The position numbers and the translations under genes were made by a program. Under the pieces are notes generated by a model. It was not told where the DNA came from. It saw only the letters and a list, made by a program, of their open reading frames with translations, and ran no database searches. This document shows positions 60,999-64,000 of a stretch of 64,000 nt of DNA, piece after piece (within the stretch, counting starts at the first letter, position 1; each line of letters begins with the position of its first letter). This stretch comes from Pannonibacter tanglangensis (lineage in GTDB: Bacteria; Pseudomonadota; Alphaproteobacteria; Rhizobiales; Stappiaceae), in NCBI RefSeq assembly GCF_009915685.1, contig NZ_JAABLP010000001.1; one strand, given 5' to 3'.

Positions 60999-61275
60999 GG
61001 CTCGTTCCTTCAGCTTTGCACTCATCCTAGCAGGGTGCCCCGATGACGCAATTTTCTTCGCCGAGACAAATTGCCCGGGGGATTTCTCCCCGGTCCCCCG
61101 CGCATCGGGAAGGAAACTGCAGCGGATCAGCCGTCCAACACGCTTGCCCCGTTCCGCCATTGGCGGCATTCTGCCGGCCAGTCGGGGCGGACCTCGCCCC
61201 CTGCCCTGCCCTGTCCCCAACGCCCGACCGGGACGCCCCCCGGGCAGGGTTCTCTCAAAGCCCAGGAGCTTTCCG

Positions 61276-62664
61276 TTGAGCCAGATCGACAAGGTTCTCG
61301 CCCGCATTGACGCGGACCTCGACAACGCGCTTGCCCGCCTGTTCGACCTCATCAAGATCCGCAGCATCTCCACCGATCCGGCCTACAAGGCCGACTGCCG
61401 CCAGGCCGCCGAATGGCTGGCCAGGGAACTGACCTCGATCGGCATCGAGGCGAGCGTGCGCGACACCGCCGGCCACCCGATGGTCGTCGGCCACCGCAAG
61501 TCCGGCAAGCCCGGCCCGCATGTGCTGTTCTACGGCCATTATGACGTCCAGCCGGTCGATCCTCTGAACCTGTGGGAGACCGATCCGTTCGAGCCGCGCC
61601 TGGTCACCCGCGCCGATGGCTCGAAGATGATCGTCGCCCGTGGCTCGGCCGACGACAAGGGCCAGCTGATGACCTTCGTCGAGGCCGCCCGCGCCTACAT
61701 CGCCGAGACCGGCGATCTTCCCGTGGACGTGACGGTCCTGTTCGAGGGCGAGGAAGAATCCGGCTCGCCGTCGCTGCACCCGTTCCTCAATGCCAACAAG
61801 GATGAGCTGACCTGCGACCTGGCGCTCGTCTGCGACACCAGCATGTGGGACAAGGACACGCCCGCGATCTCGATCATGCTGCGCGGCATGGTCGGCGACG
61901 AGATCATCGTCAGGGCCGCCAACCGCGACCTGCATTCGGGCAGCTATGGCGGCTCGGCGCAGAACCCGAACCACATCGTCGCCGGCATCATCGCCGGCCT
62001 GCATGACGAGACCGGCCGCATCACGCTGCCGGGCTTCTATGACGGTGTGCAGGACCTGCCGGAGAGCCTTGCGAAGATGTGGGCGGAGCTGGGCTTCTCC
62101 GTCGAGGACTACCTTGGCGAGATCGGGCTGAAGTATCCGCGCGGCGAAAAGGGCCGCCTGCCGCTGGAACACATCTGGACCCGTCCGACCGCCGAAGTGA
62201 ACGGCATGTGGGGCGGCTACCAGGGTCCGGGCTCCAAGACCGTGATCCCGGCCGAGGCCCATGCGAAGTTCACCTTCCGCCTCGTCGGCGAGCAGGATCC
62301 GGAGAAGATCCGCGCCTCCTTCCGCGCCTATGTCCAGTCCAGGATCCCGGCCGACTGCACCGTCGAGTTCCTGGCCAAGGACGGCAGCCCGGCGCTGTCG
62401 CTCGACCCGACGATGCCGGCGGTGGCCAAGGGCCAGGCGGCACTCGAAGCGGAATGGGGCAAGCCGGCGGCGCTCATCGGCATGGGCGGCTCGATCCCGA
62501 TCGTCGGCGACTTCAAGCGCATGCTCGGCATGGATTCGCTGCTGATCGGCTTCGGTCTGGAGGACGACCGCATCCACTCGCCCAACGAGAAGTACGAGCT
62601 GCGCAGCTTCCACAAGGGCATCCGCTCCTGGGCCCGCGTGCTCGCGGAACTCGCCAAGGGCTGA
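61276..62664 (+). CDS. M20/M25/M40 family metallodipeptidase
   Basis: 462-residue dizinc peptidase of the carnosinase-like M20 branch. Metal ligands: YGHYDVQP (His and Asp), DDKG (RGSADDKGQLM), EGEEESGSPS and the C-terminal His-containing SPNEKYELRSF. The lid dimerisation domain lies between about 190 and 310. It starts at TTG 61276 with CAGGAG 8 nt upstream; a longer frame to 60952 overlaps the MCO leader and is not supported. Substrate dipeptide unknown. Divergent from the copper oxidase. Confidence 0.94.
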   Translation: MSQIDKVLARIDADLDNALARLFDLIKIRSISTDPAYKADCRQAAEWLARELTSIGIEASVRDTAGHPMVVGHRKSGKPGPHVLFYGHYDVQPVDPLNLWETDPFEPRLVTRADGSKMIVARGSADDKGQLMTFVEAARAYIAETGDLPVDVTVLFEGEEESGSPSLHPFLNANKDELTCDLALVCDTSMWDKDTPAISIMLRGMVGDEIIVRAANRDLHSGSYGGSAQNPNHIVAGIIAGLHDETGRITLPGFYDGVQDLPESLAKMWAELGFSVEDYLGEIGLKYPRGEKGRLPLEHIWTRPTAEVNGMWGGYQGPGSKTVIPAEAHAKFTFRLVGEQDPEKIRASFRAYVQSRIPADCTVEFLAKDGSPALSLDPTMPAVAKGQAALEAEWGKPAALIGMGGSIPIVGDFKRMLGMDSLLIGFGLEDDRIHSPNEKYELRSFHKGIRSWARVLAELAKG

Positions 62665-63082
62665 CGCTCTCCAGCGTCCGACCACCGCGATTGCGCCCGC
62701 CCTGCCCGGTTCAAGGTCCACCGGGCGGGGCCTGCCCCGGGCGCGGGGGGCTCGCAGCCAGCCTCCAGACCCCGTCCGTTCGGCCAGCGGCCCCTCATGG
62801 CAAGACACCGGCGCCGTCAGGCGCAGCGCAGCAGTGCCGCCGACTCAGGCCGGCAAGCGGCAATCGCCGCCCGCCAGCGGCGCCATCTAGCAAAAAGTCT
62901 TACAACCAACTGCTCGCCTGCGGCAGGACCCAATCCTGATACGATGCTTCATCCCTGTTGGATCAGGGTGGCCCTGGGAACGCCACCTCGCCCGGCAGGT
63001 ATCGCATGACGCCCGCGGTTCCGGTTGCGACACAGACCTTCCAGGACCTTGCGTGGCGTCGAGGGCGAATTGGGAGGAAAAC
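62665..63082. other. Intergenic region before the MFS permease
   Basis: About 418 bp with no supportable gene. The first ~130 bp are GC-rich with short C/G-run palindromes (CGGGGC / GCCCCG near 62725-62739); the rest is mixed, with a somewhat AT-richer part near 62888-62960. The permease promoter is presumably in the latter half; GGGAGGA lies just before its start. Confidence 0.5.
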
Positions 63083-64000
63083 ATGACCGACACAGCGCAT
63101 ATGGGGCGCGCAACGACCGCGCGTCGCCCCATGACAAAGGAAGAGAAAAAAGTCATTCTCGCCTCATCGGCGGGCACGATCTTCGAGTGGTACGACTTCT
63201 ATCTGTACGGATCGCTTGCGGCGATCATCGGGGCGCAGTTCTTCTCGTCCTTCCCCGAAGCAACACGGAACGTCTTCGCCCTGCTGGCCTTCGCGGCCGG
63301 CTTTCTTGTTCGTCCGTTCGGTGCGCTGGTGTTCGGTCGCCTCGGTGACCTCGTCGGCCGCAAGTACACGTTCCTTGTGACCATCCTGATCATGGGCATC
63401 TCCACCTTCGTGGTGGGCCTGTTGCCCAGCTACGAAACCATCGGCTGGGTCGCCCCGGTCGTTCTCATCCTTTTGCGCATGGCACAGGGGCTTGCGCTGG
63501 GTGGTGAGTACGGCGGCGCGGTCGTTTATGTGGCCGAACATGCACCGCATGGCCGGCGCGGCTACTACACCAGCTGGATCCAGACCACGGCGACGCTCGG
63601 CCTGCTGCTCTCGCTCCTCGTCATCCTGTCGGTCCGCCTGTGGGTCGGCGAAGATGCGTTCCGTGCCTGGGGCTGGCGCATTCCGTTCCTGCTGTCGATC
63701 TTCCTGCTCGGCATCTCGCTCTACATCCGTCTCCAGATGGAAGAGAGCCCTGCCTTCAAGCGCATGAAGGAAGAAGGCACGCAGTCGAAGGCCCCGATCT
63801 CGGAAGCCTTCGGCCAGTGGAAGAACGCCAAGTTCGCCGTCATCGCGCTGCTCGGTCTCGTCGCCGGCCAAGCCGTTGTCTGGTACACGGGCCAGTTCTA
63901 CGCCCTGTTCTTCCTGCAGACGATCCTGCGCGTCGACATGTTTACCGCGAACATCCTGATCGCGTGGGCCCTGATCCTCGGTACCGGCGGCTTCGTGATC
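63083..64000 (+). CDS. MHS-family MFS permease (3' truncated)
   Basis: Open frame running off the window end; 306 residues visible. It opens MTDTAHMGRATTARRPMTKEEKK and has the metabolite:H+ symporter signature GTIFEWYDFYLYGSLAAIIG, then FGRLGDLVGRKYTF, LRMAQGLALGGEYGGAVVYVAEHAP and RLQMEESPAFKRM. The MHS group (KgtP, ProP, ShiA relatives) transports organic acids, osmolytes or related solutes with protons; the exact substrate cannot be told. GGGAGGAAAAC precedes ATG 63083. Eight or so of twelve helices are seen; the rest lies beyond the window. Confidence 0.92.
   Translation, partial: MTDTAHMGRATTARRPMTKEEKKVILASSAGTIFEWYDFYLYGSLAAIIGAQFFSSFPEATRNVFALLAFAAGFLVRPFGALVFGRLGDLVGRKYTFLVTILIMGISTFVVGLLPSYETIGWVAPVVLILLRMAQGLALGGEYGGAVVYVAEHAPHGRRGYYTSWIQTTATLGLLLSLLVILSVRLWVGEDAFRAWGWRIPFLLSIFLLGISLYIRLQMEESPAFKRMKEEGTQSKAPISEAFGQWKNAKFAVIALLGLVAGQAVVWYTGQFYALFFLQTILRVDMFTANILIAWALILGTGGFVI

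Overview
The window is dense, GC-rich chromosomal DNA (roughly two-thirds GC by eye) from an alphaproteobacterium. The best fit is Hyphomicrobiales (Rhizobiales), perhaps a marine or Stappiaceae-like lineage. The evidence is a MucR regulator, DUF1491, DUF2336, DUF5330, DUF6456 and DUF1284 proteins, a DivJ/PleC-like sensor kinase, a DnaA-C-like helix-turn-helix protein and an Omp25/31-like outer-membrane protein. The taxonomic call is inference. I see no rRNA, tRNA, CRISPR array, insertion sequence, prophage or secretion island. Both edges cut genes: a class A penicillin-binding protein at the left and an MHS-type MFS permease at the right.

Region by region. 1-10 kb: penicillin-binding protein 1A, a coupled DUF1214/DUF1254 pair, a lipoprotein, DUF2336 and DUF1491 proteins, a peptidoglycan-binding membrane protein and a large membrane histidine kinase. 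10-13 kb: SufE, a DUF6456 protein, a DnaA-C-like HTH protein with DnaA-box-like repeats around its start, and mucR. 13.5-19.5 kb: a complete seven-gene Mrp cation/proton antiporter operon (A to G) on the minus strand with its own terminator. 19.7-24 kb: a divergent HxlR regulator and QorB-type quinone reductase sharing a perfect operator palindrome, then DMT and MFS permeases. 24-27.5 kb: cytochrome b561 plus PepSY protein facing a PepSY/response-regulator/kinase operon. 27.5-32.6 kb: oligopeptidase B, two c-type cytochrome genes and a phytase-like periplasmic protein.

32.8-44.4 kb: a Crp/Fnr regulator with a DUF2892 protein and a palindrome between them, DUF1284, an inverted pair of REP-like repeats, Fe/Mn superoxide dismutase, a secreted nuclease, a YbfB-type MFS, a class IV branched-chain aminotransferase, a VOC protein, a type II haloacid dehalogenase, an outer-membrane beta-barrel protein, a DUF2975/HTH pair, and a possible PilZ-like protein beside a diguanylate cyclase. 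44.5-64 kb: KatG, a divergent EamA/MocR pair, both subunits of methylmalonyl-CoA mutase, a LuxR-type regulator, DUF4332 and a HerA-like ATPase, panB-panC, a Tat-exported multicopper oxidase, an M20 dipeptidase and the truncated permease.

Functional themes are envelope maintenance, ion homeostasis (Mrp), oxidative and redox stress (SOD, KatG, QorB, Crp/DUF2892), periplasmic redox and signalling (PepSY/cytochrome b/two-component system) and central metabolism (pantothenate, methylmalonyl-CoA, branched-chain amino acids). The most interesting unexplained signals are in the spaces between genes: DnaA-box-like repeats around the DnaA-C-like gene, an 11-bp-phased direct repeat before the PepSY two-component operon, an inverted REP-like doublet, and a series of short tandem repeats with periods of 13, 14, 15 and 28 bp. 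I did not find a convincing wholly new multi-gene system; the PepSY/cytochrome/two-component locus is the nearest candidate.
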